Shown one piece after another: positions 11,680 to 22,180 of a DNA stretch of 64,000 nt. The stretch lies in NCBI GenBank assembly GCA_023853785.1, contig JAJIRX010000667.1:372001-436000 (forward strand). Reading direction: 5' to 3'. The notes below the pieces were generated by a model. It ran no database searches. It was not told the origin of the DNA and saw only the letters and a list, made by a program, of their open reading frames with translations. The stretch comes from Psilocybe azurescens (Eukaryota > Basidiomycota > Agaricomycetes > Agaricales > Agrocybaceae). Every line of letters begins with the position of its first letter. The first letter of the stretch is position 1. The translations under genes were made by a program, and so were the position numbers.

Positions 11680-12737
11680 TGATGTGCATTGCAATTTGTG
11701 GCACTGGAATCTAAAAGCTTGTTGACGGTGCTTGCGATAAGTCGGTATGGTGTACACGCTGTACTATTCTCCAAGGTCTGAAATTGTAGCATATAATGAT
11801 GTCCAAAAATTGAATTGAGTTTTGTATGATCGCAGTCGCTCTCGGAGATCATAACTTACCTTCGAAGGCAGATAAGATACAAGCTCTTGCAGTTTTTGCG
11901 CATTGTTTCACGACGTCGCCAACGAAAACATCGTACCTGCCCAGTTCTTCATCCGCCATATTTACGTGCAGTCGCTTTAATTTGGTAAGGTTGGTATGTT
12001 CTCGAAGCATCTCCGCTGCCTTCGAGTAGTTGTAAATGGCCCCTTCAAGTGTTGGTATGTCAGAACTGAAATTGTAAGAAAGATCTCCAATGATTCCAGT
12101 GGAAATTTGGCCAGCTCGTTTGTTGGAAATCCATGCTGTATGACATGGGGTCGGTGAAGGAGAGATGTCGGAGGTACAGTGGGAACACAGTTATATCCAA
12201 AAAATCGTAACTGAAAAATTGCATTCCATGCCGCTAACAATCCACTGGCTTCCATTGAAGACCAGATAGTACCTGGAGAACCGAATTCATGAATCCGACG
12301 TTACTGCATGATCAGGCCTAGTAGGTTGCATAGCAATGGAAGGCAGATAAGCGCTGTGTTATTGGATAGCCGCTCATTGACAGGTTGTCTGGCGAGTCCG
12401 AGAGGTCCGTTGGCTGATCGATGATAATGCACGTAAGGGGCCATGTGAGGAAATGATTCGAGCAAAGTCTGCAGGTTGATAGAAGTCCGTTTCTCCTCGT
12501 CTGTTGGGAGGCTAACTGACAAAGGTTTAGAAAAAGTATTACTGGCAAGTACGCTGGAATTCTCGACAAAAGAGTGAACAAGATTTGAGCGCGTCCTTGT
12601 CGTTCCAGAGGTGAGTTAGAAGGTTTTGCCAGTGCAGTTGCTGTAGTGATCTCGGTATACACTCTATAAATAGATTCGATGAATTGTGGCTGGCATCCCA
12701 AAGTTTCGTGGTTTTTATACGATGTCATCGGTTCCAA
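11680..12737 (-). CDS. Possible divergent or degraded F-box-like protein
   Basis: The minus strand has a chain of exon-like segments: one near 12737-12540 ending LFTLLSRIPAYLP, one from about 12515 starting SLPTDEEKRTSINLQTLLES, one at about 12260-12100 with SGLLAAWNAIFQLRFFGY, and one at 12070-11850 reading DIPTLEGAIYNYSKAAEM and LTKLKRLHVNMADEELG, ending at an AG-GTAAG donor. The leucine spacing and length resemble the hypothetical F-box/leucine-rich proteins abundant in Agaricomycetes. I see no clear F-box, start or stop, and the reading frame changes at least once without an obvious intron. It may be a pseudogene or contain sequence errors. Confidence 0.25.
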
Positions 12738-14224
12738 AGAGTGTGTTAGAGAGAAGAATTATGTCAAGCATAAGCTATTATATCCAGGCTTCAGCAGGAG
12801 AAGTTGGGGAAGAACCTAACCTACTCATCATAACCGCTCAGATACATCAAGGGGGCCCCATTTCAGCCCGCAACCCGAGGTAGGGGTGAGGGGGTCCCGG
12901 AGAGCTCTGTCTTATTTGTGTTCAAAGAAACTCAAACCTGACACCTAGTGTCCTTATATGTTGAAATTTTCATATATTTTTTCACAGCGATCAATATATA
13001 TATAAAAACATAGGAAAAACATACCCTATATAAGTACTCTAGAAAGGGGGTACCGAAGGCCTTAGTAAAAAAATCTACCCCATGTGGTTATTGAAATCCC
13101 GGGGGCCCCTTGAGATACATCCATCTGTACCAATTACAATGTCATTCTGTAAGCCTGACGGCTCACCGCTTCATATACAGTCCGAGCAACTAGATGCCAG
13201 AGTGTATTTATAGAGCCATTTTGGTGTAACGGTTACGGCTTGTTGGACTGGCATGGATTAGCTTACACATTCTCGATGTATTAAAGTGAGAAACTGGAAA
13301 AGAGATGGCCATGTAGTAATATTAAGTGTATCCTACGGGATTGAGACACTATCAGATATTGATCACGCTTGATATCACTTAAAATGTTCTTGAGAAGTGT
13401 GGATCTGGAAGTGATGGTGTTTATAGGGATCTATAATGTCACTTTAAGCATGATAATTTGCAAATGCAGGCATAAAATACACGCACGCTCAAGTACTGGT
13501 ATAGATGTATTAAACACCACCGAGGAAGTATTATATTCATCCCGATTGATCAATGAGAACAGGTCGGATGGAACAAGATTTCAACGTGTAATTCTTGCTT
13601 TGTTCTCACAACTGCTATTTTTCTCAGCCACACATCAGCCAAATATCGGTCACTGAGGTAATAGATTCAACGATCGAATAAAGCTCCATACGTTGTTTCT
13701 TGTTATATCTTTTCCATCTATTCCCTTATTACTTGTTACAAACGTAATCTGCATCGCAATACTTAGGATGCTTGGGTCGAGGCTCGCCGACGAGTATAGA
13801 TAAACATGGCTACTGTGTCTGGCACATTACTGCTGGTTTTTTGAAGGATTACCGCCTGGAAACATTTTCGTGGCCCTCGCCTTGGTTAACTTGGGGAGAA
13901 ACATTAACAGAAATATTAGGGACGGTCAGAGTAGACGATTACGGGACGGTTCTGAAGGCGATTCTCAATTCTATTCTGAACGCTCTGAGATGGCGTCGTC
14001 CGGCGTCGCGCGGGGCCCAAGGTTATTCTCTTGATTGGGATGCAGTCTGATACAGTGATAACCGAGGGTCTTCTATGTATGTACCTAGGCACCTCGTGGG
14101 CTCGAAATTCATAGGACTAGATCGGTATTTTTATCTTGGAAAAGCAAATATACACTGCCTCCCCCTGAGAAATACAAATAAGTACAGCGAAGGATTTACA
14201 AAGAAATACGGCGCACTCTCGATT
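12738..14224. other. Intergenic stretch holding the MITE-like element
   Basis: Apart from the inverted-repeat element at 12847-13113, no gene is recognisable here. The open frames at 13369-13656 and 13772-14050 (plus strand) have no family motif and no supporting splice pattern. The last few hundred bases are presumably the promoter of the DUF4419 gene. Confidence 0.5.
12847..13113. mobile_element. MITE-like element, 267 bp, with inverted ends and flanking duplication
   Basis: The left end reads TCAAGGGGGCCCCATTTC and the reverse complement of the right end reads TCAAGGGGCCCCCGGGATTT, so the ends are imperfect terminal inverted repeats of about 20 bp. The hexamer GATACA stands directly outside both ends (12841-12846 and 13114-13119), as expected of a target-site duplication. 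The core is AT-rich with no open frame, so it is a non-autonomous element. The superfamily is uncertain because a 6-bp (or 5-7 bp, given shared flanking letters) duplication does not fit hAT, Tc1 or Mutator well. Confidence 0.7.
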
Positions 14225-15813
14225 ATGCCCATTTCTTTCAAAGTTGCAAAGCACGACGCTAGACCTGTTACATTGGGTGGATATGGTACCTGTAAGGATA
14301 CAGATGCACTTCTTGCTTCCACATGGGGAGACAGAGCGTCTATAAATCGCTACGAGGAGCTACTACAAAGCTCTTTTTCTGGGTCCAATTTCTCCGATCT
14401 AGGGCCTCAAAACAATGGATTTGTGGACACTGTCATACATGCCTACAACCAGCATCATCATCTTGTGCTCAGGTCTGTCTCATGGCACTAGTTACTACTT
14501 CTCAATCGACTCCTAAACGAGTTAGCACTCACTTTCTTGGGCAGACCGGATGATGTGTGGATCGCAATTTTGGGACAGTTCAACTTTTAGTGAGACATGT
14601 TTGTTCGCCGTAGATTATGCTGTACTAACCATCTGTCAGTGTCAATGCCAATGCAGAGAAACTGCGCTCTAAATTCGTTGCGCACGAAGGAAAGAAAAAG
14701 CTCATCGTAAGAGCAGTAGGAACACGATATACTGTTAATTTCGGAGACCTTGCACATCAGATGACTAGTTTAATTCATAATAATGTCGGTGAATGTTGCA
14801 CATCCCAGTTTAAATCCGGATACTCATTCGATGATTCCAGGTCGTTGACAAAGACCTGAAAGATTGGATTCTTCCGGATTTCACAACGACGTCATTCAAT
14901 GATACTGTCGTCTGCGCCGTTCTTATGATGGCAACACTAAAGGCGTAAGACTTTATAGCTGATTGTTTTCGTTTTCTGTTGGCTTACAGATTGTCTTCGA
15001 AGATATTTCTCGTACGGGTTCGGCTTGTGCTGCGGTATACCTTCCGTCACACTTGAGGGAGAGAAAGGGGACTGGGTAAAACTTTTGACTCGTTTGGACA
15101 AGATGGAATCCTTTGGATATGAACCAAAAGCATGGGCCGCGCTTTTGAGACCCGTCCTACGAAGATTTGTGGCTGCCTTCGACGGAGAGCCCGATATTGA
15201 GTTCTGGGGCAAGATCTGCCATCTAGAAGATGGTGGCTCAGGACCAGCCTCTATTTCAGGCTGGATAACAGCGTTCTGTGTCTGGGATAGTGAGGGAAAA
15301 TGGCAAGGCCCAAATATCTCAGACATGCGGAACACCCCACCTCCCGGAAGTCCGGAATACTATAGACTTGTGCTGGATGACGTCCAGTATGCTATTCTGG
15401 ACGATAACGCCATTCCTGTTGGATTCTGCGAGGTTGATGTGGACCTAAACGACAACGGCGAGCATTTCGACTGTATGATGGTATCGGGGCATATGGCGGC
15501 GCGTCTTCAGGGACCAAAACGGGACACACTCAGCCCTTCGCCTGGCTGGTTTATGTTTATTAAACATGAGCATCCGGAATCTGCACCTGCTCCATCGGAT
15601 AGGAGCCTGTTATCAATCTCTGACCCACTGAGCATGAGATACCCTATGCTTCCGAGATGGATGTCGATGACGAAACCAATAACGACGGTGGAGAAGTCTA
15701 AAGAGACGCCAAAGAAGCAACCATCCAAGGAATGTCTCCTAAAAAGATGGAGATCCACAATTAACCACCGACTGGGAGCAATTTTCAGACGAACGGTAGC
15801 GGCGCCAAAGTAA
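14225..15813 (+). CDS. DUF4419 domain protein
   Basis: Intracellular protein of the DUF4419 family, whose function is unknown. I chose the ATG at 14225 (MPISFKVAKHDARPV), which fits the usual family start; the frame is open upstream but reads into non-family sequence. Exons join as NNGFVDTVIHAYNQHHHLVL, R-PDDVWIAILGQFNFY, VNANAEKLRSKFVAHEGKKK, VVDKDLKDWILPDF and AYFSYGFGLCCGIPSVTLEG. The last exon contains GGSGPASISGWITAFCVWD and FCEVDVDLNDNGEHFDCMMV, the family core. There are four short introns; about 450 residues. The last 70 residues are a basic, Ser/Pro-rich tail (KETPKKQPSKE) beyond the domain. No frame break is needed, unlike several neighbours. Confidence 0.85.
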
Positions 15814-16269
15814 TGGGATAATTAGATGAAACTCTAGTGTGCTTATTCGGACAGCGCCTGTACAAAGAACTTTCAGCGAGGTTAAAAGGGAAACAAACAA
15901 AAGGACTCTTTTATCAATACTCTCAAGTGCTACGAAGTGAGAAAAGTACACATATAGCCTCAGAAGGTCAAGGCATATTTATAACGGATGCCATACTGCG
16001 GCCATAGGCTTCTTGCACCGGTTGAGATATATGTCGAGCACGGCACGCATTTATACGGAATAGATCCAGTTCGTTTCATACAATGCAAGCGTTCAAGCCG
16101 GAAAATTGCTTTAGTAGATGAGAAGAGTAAGGAGAGTATTATAAAGGTAAGATAAAATGTGTCGCACGTGAAATTTCAGTGTTTGTTCGTATTACAATCT
16201 AACCATATCGCTTCTTTATTTTTCTGTGATGTGCATGAAGTCAAAACTGATCGAACGCCTTCACAAACG
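15814..16269. other. Intergenic region between the DUF4419 gene and PWP1
   Basis: About 450 bp holding the 3' flank of the DUF4419 gene and the promoter of PWP1. I see no recognisable gene or repeat. Confidence 0.5.
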
Positions 16270-18310
16270 ATGAGTAACCTCATATCGGCCGTCGCTTGGG
16301 TGAGGCGAGGTGTGGCCGTCCAACACCCAGAAAAATACGTGCTCGATGATAAAGAGCTGGAGCGTGTCAGTGCTCTTGCCCGGATCGAGCTCGAGGATGC
16401 GCGGATCGAATTGGAACGCGCTCATTTGGCTGCTCAGGAAATGGGAAAGGGCGGGGAGGGTGAAGAGGCTGATGATAATGCGGATGAGGACGACGAGGAC
16501 AATTGGGTAGAGTACGCAAAGTGTCTGTCGATTTTTGAGCAATTAATTGATTTTTTTTTCCTTTTATAATTTAGTGAGGACGATGAAGCTATGGATGTCG
16601 ACTCTGCTGCTATCCCAAAATCAAAGGCAGACGACCTGGCAGAATACAATCTGGATGACTATGACAATGATGCGCAAACCACCAGTGAGCAATTAGATTT
16701 TGATTGCGTGCAATAACAGTTTGTGATTTTGATTTTGTTGCTTTTTCTTTTTTCTTAGCCGTCGGTCCTTTCAGTAATATCAAGGGATTGACATACTACA
16801 AGGACAACGAAGAAGATCCTTACATTACCCTTAAAGATGTATATTATTTTTCTCACTTTGCTTCTCTGAAACTCAACGACTTGTTTTCAAGCAAGACGAC
16901 GACGAGCGTGAAGAACTAGAAGTTCTGCCCACAGACAACCCTCATCGTTATCGCCAAAACTGAAGACGAGATTTCTCAGCTTGAGATCTACGTCTACGAC
17001 GAATCACAAGAAAATTTATACGCCCACCATGATCTCATGCTGCCCAATTTCCCTCTTTGCCTCGAATGGCTTGATTTCCCTCCCGCCTCATCTTCCTCCA
17101 ACGCACAGCACGGTCCTAACACGTCTGGGTTTGGAAATTACATCGCCGTTGGCACGCTCGACCCAGAGATCGAGATCTGGTCGCTAGATGTCCTCGAGGC
17201 CATGTACCCATCATCCATCCTCGGCCGACCAGACGAAACAAAAGCACACATACCCGTGCCGAGTGGAACAGGCAAGAAAAAAGAAGAAAAAAGCCCAAAC
17301 ACCGCGAGGTGCAGTCCGCGTACCACGTTGGCGCAGTCCTGGGCCTCAGCTGGAACAAGCACCAGCGCAACCTCCTTGCGAGCGCGAGTGCGGATCGGAC
17401 AGTCAAGTTGTGGGATCTGAGCCGTGATCCGACGATGAACGGAGAGGGAGGGGATGCAGGGGGTGCTATCCGTAGTTTTGATGTGCATAAGGGCGAGGTG
17501 CAGGCGGTCAAGTGGAATAATCTCGAGCCGACGGTGCTGCTCACGGGCAGTTTCGATCGGACGGTGAGGACGTTCGATTCGCGAGCGCCGACCACGGGCG
17601 TGGGTGCGATTGTGGGGAGCGACGTCGAGGCTCTATGCTGGGATCCTTGGGAAAGCTATAGTTTCTACGTCAGTGCACTCTATTTTCATTTTCTCAATTT
17701 TCTAACCCTTTAATATCTCATTTTATCTCTTTAGGTTTCATTGGAAAACGGGCTCGTTCTCAACTTTGATGTTCGAACACTTCCCTCAAATCTCGACCAA
17801 CCGTCACCTGCGCGCTTCACCGTTGCAGCACACGACGGGCCCGCCTCATCCATCGACGTCAACCCCCACATGAAAGGATGCATTGTGACTGGCGGTGCCG
17901 ACAAACTCGTCAAAGTGTGGAACGTAGGCGACGAAGACGGCAAACGCAACGTCAGTCTCGTCACATCGCGGGATCTTGAGTGGTACGTTTTCCTCCCATT
18001 TCTGTTCTGTTCTCGTACTTGATCGCCGGACGAAATGTAACTGACTTTTTATTATAAATCTTTATGATAACAGGGCAAAGTCTTCTCGACCGTATTCTCA
18101 CCTGATGATCCTTTGACTTTGGCGGCGGCTGGTTCAAAAGCCAAGCTCCAGATCTGGGACGTTGGATCCACGTTTGGCGCACGCAAGGCATTCGGCGCCA
18201 AGCTGCGCGAAGCTGGCAAGACATTAAAAGAGAAGGAGGAAGGAAAGGGTGGTGTCATCGGTGTCCAGAGCGACGAAGAGGATAGCGACGATGGCGGCGA
18301 TGAGGATTAG
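16270..18310 (+). CDS. PWP1: Periodic tryptophan protein 1 homologue, WD40 ribosome-biogenesis factor
   Basis: WD40-repeat nucleolar protein needed for ribosomal RNA processing. It starts [20 protein letters not shown], the conserved family N-terminus, followed by acidic stretches. The propeller includes [65 protein letters not shown] and [16 protein letters not shown]. The C-terminus is acidic ([17 protein letters not shown]). About 560 residues with five introns. Three single-base frame breaks interrupt otherwise family-like sequence: one extra C in CCC at 16939-16941 (after PTDN), one missing A in the A-rich run 17277-17292 (Lys-rich linker before [18 protein letters not shown]), and one missing base at about 17978 (before the donor, giving DLGVGKVF when allowed for). 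All look like sequence errors, since the gene is essential in yeast. It converges on ERG11. Confidence 0.9.
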
Positions 18311-18633
18311 ATAGGTATAGATTCTAATCTCTATATAGACTGCGGTCTGCAGCCCTTGATTTCTTTCTCCTTTACCACATTTTTTGAATTGGGATCTACT
18401 ATGTCGTGGAATGTCGAATGACTTTCACGGAAAACAATCAGAGGCCAGAACAGCAGCAGAAACCTATTGTGATATTGAGATTACATTCATCCTCGAGCGT
18501 GCAGCTGTGTATTACTGTCTATTATATATCGAGTATTCCATGGGTAAATAAGAATGCCAATAATGTTATATTATAGATGAACCAACGTCCTAGACGATTT
18601 TTAAAGGGGTATTGTTAAAACAAGGTGTATCAA
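18311..18633. other. Convergent 3' intergenic region of PWP1 and ERG11
   Basis: 323 bp between two stop codons on opposite strands. It is AT-rich and presumably holds both polyadenylation regions. No gene is visible. Confidence 0.55.
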
Positions 18634-20690
18634 TTAGTCGAACTTTCTCCTGCGGTAGGAGATGTTTCTTGGGGTTTTGGGCATCGTGATCATGGTCTGA
18701 AAAGAGTGATTCAGTATAAGCTGACGTGTAGCATAGTGTTAGACAAAAAAAACTTACGTGGTAGTTTTGTTCTGGGACTTTGTCAATCTTCAATTGCATA
18801 TTACGAATCATCGTCACAATGAGAGTACCAAGTTGTAGGTATGCGAACTAGGTGCAGACAGGTATAAGTATTTTATCCAAAGTACCAAAGACATAAAATA
18901 CACACCTGTTCACCGATACATCTATGTTTACCAGCGCCGAAGGGTTGATACGGACTCTCAGTTCCTTTGCTGACGGCGCCAAACCCGTAATCGATCTTCT
19001 CGCCCGATTCATCGACGTACATCTTGAACGCCTGGGCAGCAACACCTTCAGAGTCGTTCCAGCGGTACGGCTGCCACTTATCAGCGTTCTTCCATACGGC
19101 CGGGTCCGCTTGGCTAACGGCGGGAGAGGCGAGGACGTAGTTTCCTTTGGGCACGATGTAGATACCATCTTTGGAGGGCGCGGAGAGGGTGGCGGGGACG
19201 GGGACGTCATCTCGGACGTAGCGCATGATACTATGAATTGGAGGGTGCACGCGGAGGGTTTCACGGATGACCGAGTCCAGGAGAGGCAAATCGCGGAGTT
19301 CTTCGTACGTGGGGAGCGCAATTTTCCGTCAGGTGTGCTGAAATTCTTGACCTGTTCCTCGTACAAAGCCTCACTAGGGTAGAAATAGATGTTAGCAGAG
19401 ATAGGGAATGATATAAGTCACACGTACGCAATGTCAGGGTTGGCTGCGATATGGAGGAGAGCCCATGAACCAGATGCTGAACTAGTGTGTTGGCCAGCCA
19501 TGAGGAGTGCGATCATCATATGGGCAATTTCCCTGTCGTTGAGATATCGGCCGTTGCGGTATTTCTGCTGCATGAGAGCGGCAATCATGTCGTGTTCGTG
19601 CTAATTTGGGTTGTCAATCGCGGATTCTCAAGTTATCGAAGCAAAGAACAAACGCACATCTGTGGTTTTGCCGTTCCTTCGTTGCTGGATGATGTTCACG
19701 TAGAACTCGCTGACTTTCTTGTGGGCAATATCACGGCGTCTGTAGCTGGGCAAAGGCAAGTTGGGGAACATGAAGTTGATGGGCGTGAATCCGCCATCCA
19801 AGTCGTTGTAAAGATCCGCGAAATTTTTGTTAAGACCCTCACGGACTTCCTTTCCTTGAAGCGTCCTCGAGGCTGTGAGAATGGTGATTTCTTGCATGAC
19901 TTTGACCACGTCGAAAGATCCCCACTCGTTTATATCGTTCTGCTGGAATGTCCTGAAATTGGGATCGTGGCAGAGAAACTCATCGATTTCGTCCTCGATC
20001 ATGCCCACATAAGCGCGCAAGTTGTCTGTCGAGAGACCGACTTTAACAAATTTCTTCTGTTCCATGAAAACTTCATTGGGCACATCATAGACCACCTCCT
20101 TTCCGAAGACGGGAGTTGTTAAATGCTGAAAAACTTGTGAGTATCAAAGAGATCCATATATCGTGTTTTACATACTGTGTATGCGTCCTCTGCGTTGAAA
20201 ACTGTCGATTTTCCTCCAAGAACAAAGTTATTGCCTTTTGGGCCTAGAGCTACTGTGACGCGGCGACCAAGGAGAATGAAGGTGAAAACGTCGCCGTACT
20301 GCGTACAAAGCTTGAATTTTTCTTTCAAGTGGAGAAACCGGACGCAGACCGACCTTCTTTGGCATTCGAAGAAGAAATTCAGAGGGTCGTTTCCGTATGA
20401 AATAGCAGACCCAATAAAGGGAAGCCAGTGAAAAATAGTAGGAGGGTCGGTAGCTCTGCGGGGAATGACCTAAAGAGAGACCATAGTCGGTATACGTGTA
20501 AATTCACGTCCAAAGTCGTGCTCACCAATTGTCGGACAACATTGAGAATAATGACAATTATTGGCGCGTTAATGAGGAGAATGGTGATGAGACGCGAATG
20601 TTCCTGAATAGCAGTCTGGGCCTGGACAAGGTAGCCTGACCAGTCATCAGAGGAGGGGAATGTCCCGTTTAACTGGGAGGTGAAAGACAT
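18634..20690 (-). CDS. ERG11: Sterol 14-alpha-demethylase (cytochrome P450 CYP51)
   Basis: Haem enzyme of the endoplasmic reticulum that removes the 14-alpha methyl group from lanosterol or eburicol in ergosterol synthesis; the target of azole fungicides. It starts MSFTSQLNGTFPSSDDWSGY with a hydrophobic anchor (ITILLINAPIIVIILNVV). Family motifs in order: YGDVFTFILLGRRVTVALGP, TTPVFGKEVVYDVPN, KKFVKVGLSTDNLRAYVGMI, helix I MAGQHTSSASGSWAL, ETLRVHPPIHSIMRYVR (ExxR) and the haem loop YQPFGAGKHRCIGE. The last exon reads TMITMPKTPRNISYRR and ends at TAA (18634-18636). About 540 residues, with several introns. One base seems missing at 19315-19318, between DGKLR and LPTYEELRDLPLLDSV; the flanking protein is intact, so this is probably a sequence error. 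It diverges from the FAS gene. Confidence 0.94.
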
Positions 20691-20730
20691 GAGAAATCGT
20701 TAAGGGATATACTCCCTTTTTTCGCCCCAG

Positions 20731-20738
20731 CTTTATAT
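20731..20738 (-). promoter_or_regulatory. Probable TATA box of ERG11
   Basis: On the minus strand ATATAAAG stands about 40-48 bp before the ERG11 start codon. The position is close to the coding start but acceptable for a short-leader fungal promoter. Judged by sequence only. Confidence 0.45.
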
Positions 20739-22027
20739 TTGTTCAAAAATCAGAAATCGAACCATTCGGATAGGTCATTCCAAATGCGGTAATAGATTAG
20801 ATTATCTTTGGCTTTTATTTCCTGTTCTAGGGAGCTCGAGAGTGGCCTCGTTTGCAACCTACCGCATCAATTAAAAAGACGACGAAATAATCTGGCTACA
20901 TATATAAATTGATGCTGCTCTGTGTCTGAGTATTTTGGAGAGCCAATAATTTGCATTCAATATATGAGATGTTGGTCACCGGTCGACGGCATCCACCAGT
21001 GAAAAAAAAGGTAGTACTGCGTTGTCGTTCGATAGTAGAAAATTACTTGACACATAGACACAATTCCCGGCTCATTTCATTTGATAGTTGGGTATTTATC
21101 GAACAGCGGCGGCTATTAGTAATTCCGTTTTACTGTCAGTGAAAGGCGAAGTTAAAAGTAACTGGCCCAAAGACATATGTCCTTATCACGCACGACCTTG
21201 GAGCGCTTTTGATTACTCAAAGAATGGCTCCCTGCCGTGACCCGTCCTCTATCAGGATCGTGCCTGTGATGGGATTGTTGGGAGGGTACATACTGATTGG
21301 CGCAGTTGGCAAATTTGAAGAATATTGAGCAAGACAACCCTTAATTCAAACTTCTTGACCGGGCGTCTGTCATCCATGATTCCAATCCATATCCGCGAGG
21401 GGTAGTTGACGAGATAGAGCACATAATTAAAACTGAAAGGCTTAGGGCGTTGAAGTATAAAGCGTAGGGTAGGTTGCCCTGACCACGCACACGATGAGTT
21501 CGCCAGTAGAAATGACAGATTATTAGCCACCGTGCGAATAAAGGATACCGTCAGGTTATATATCTGACTCTCGTAGATTCGTGCGGTCGATAGCGATACT
21601 GGCAATCCCCAGAATATTGAACGACAATATGACATCCTTAGCAAGCAGGTGTAGCTAAGGAGTTGCCCTAGGCGGCAGGTCCACTAACCCCGACCCCGAC
21701 GGATACTCACTTTGAATGGATGCGAGACAATTGGTTGATCACCTTTCCTTAGTCAATCTTGAAGTTCCTTTAGCCCCTGCTGTGGAATAATAGTGCGCTC
21801 CTGAATAAGGCGGCGCCGGCGAAACTGCGCATGGACAATGCTGCGGGATGGGATTTGGGGGTCAGGATTGTAAAGCGTTGAGGACAGGGTAGATTCATGA
21901 GAGTGTTGGGGAGTCTGGAAGCTTTTGCTTATGCATTGCAGTAAAGTTGAAGGGCATGAGCCAAGCATGCCACCGGAAAGTCTGTCCCGAAATAGATATT
22001 TCCGACCGAAGCGATGATACGCGTCGA

Positions 22028-22037
22028 ATCACGTGAT
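22028..22037. promoter_or_regulatory. Perfect palindromic E-box ATCACGTGAT upstream of FAS
   Basis: A ten-base perfect palindrome with a CACGTG core, 144 bp before the FAS ATG. CACGTG is bound by basic helix-loop-helix factors. In fungi these include Cbf1, Pho4 and SREBP-type regulators, and yeast FAS genes are driven by the E-box binding pair Ino2-Ino4. Which factor binds here cannot be told from the sequence. Confidence 0.55.
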
Positions 22038-22070
22038 ATTCTCTAAAAATTTGGGGGTTGGGGTCAAGAC

Positions 22071-22081
22071 TATATGTATAA
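22071..22081 (+). promoter_or_regulatory. Probable TATA box of FAS
   Basis: TATATGTATAA lies 100 bp before the FAS ATG and is followed by C/T-rich sequence, a common layout at strong fungal promoters. Confidence 0.5.
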
Positions 22082-22180
22082 CCCCCAGTCAATCTTTTCT
22101 ATCGCGTCTACCTTGTTAGACTTCCCCATCTATACAACTAGCCGTCGTCGTCGTCTCTCCCAGCGAGCTCCGACTTACAG

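Larger units (their letters stand above)
10168..11680. other. Intergenic stretch with degenerate direct repeats
   Basis: No coding exon is recognisable. The interval begins with the GTR2 3' flank and contains two diverged direct copies of a roughly 150-190 bp unit (separate entry). The rest is AT-leaning sequence without a motif I recognise. Confidence 0.5.
20691..22180. promoter_or_regulatory. Shared 1.5-kb divergent intergenic region of ERG11 and FAS
   Basis: The region separates the ERG11 start (minus strand) from the FAS start (plus strand). I see no convincing gene in it; open frames such as the minus-strand one at 21252-21644 have no family features. It contains a TATA-like site for each gene and a palindromic E-box near FAS. 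Joint regulation of sterol and fatty-acid synthesis from this region is plausible but inferred. Confidence 0.5.

Noticed and set aside
13215..13270. tRNA-like sequence (TGGTGTAACGGTTA, like a D-arm)
   Set aside because: There is no T-arm GGTTCGA with paired stem and no acceptor stem at the right distance, so it is a chance match.
17951..18073. Alternative PWP1 intron starting at GTCAGT (17951) that would avoid the frame break
   Set aside because: It keeps the frame but removes the conserved VSLVTSRDL segment. A single missing base near 17978 with a donor at 17983 restores the family sequence DLGVGKVF better.
19487..20122. 211-codon open frame on the plus strand over ERG11
   Set aside because: It is the antisense shadow of well-supported CYP51 exons, with no motif of its own.
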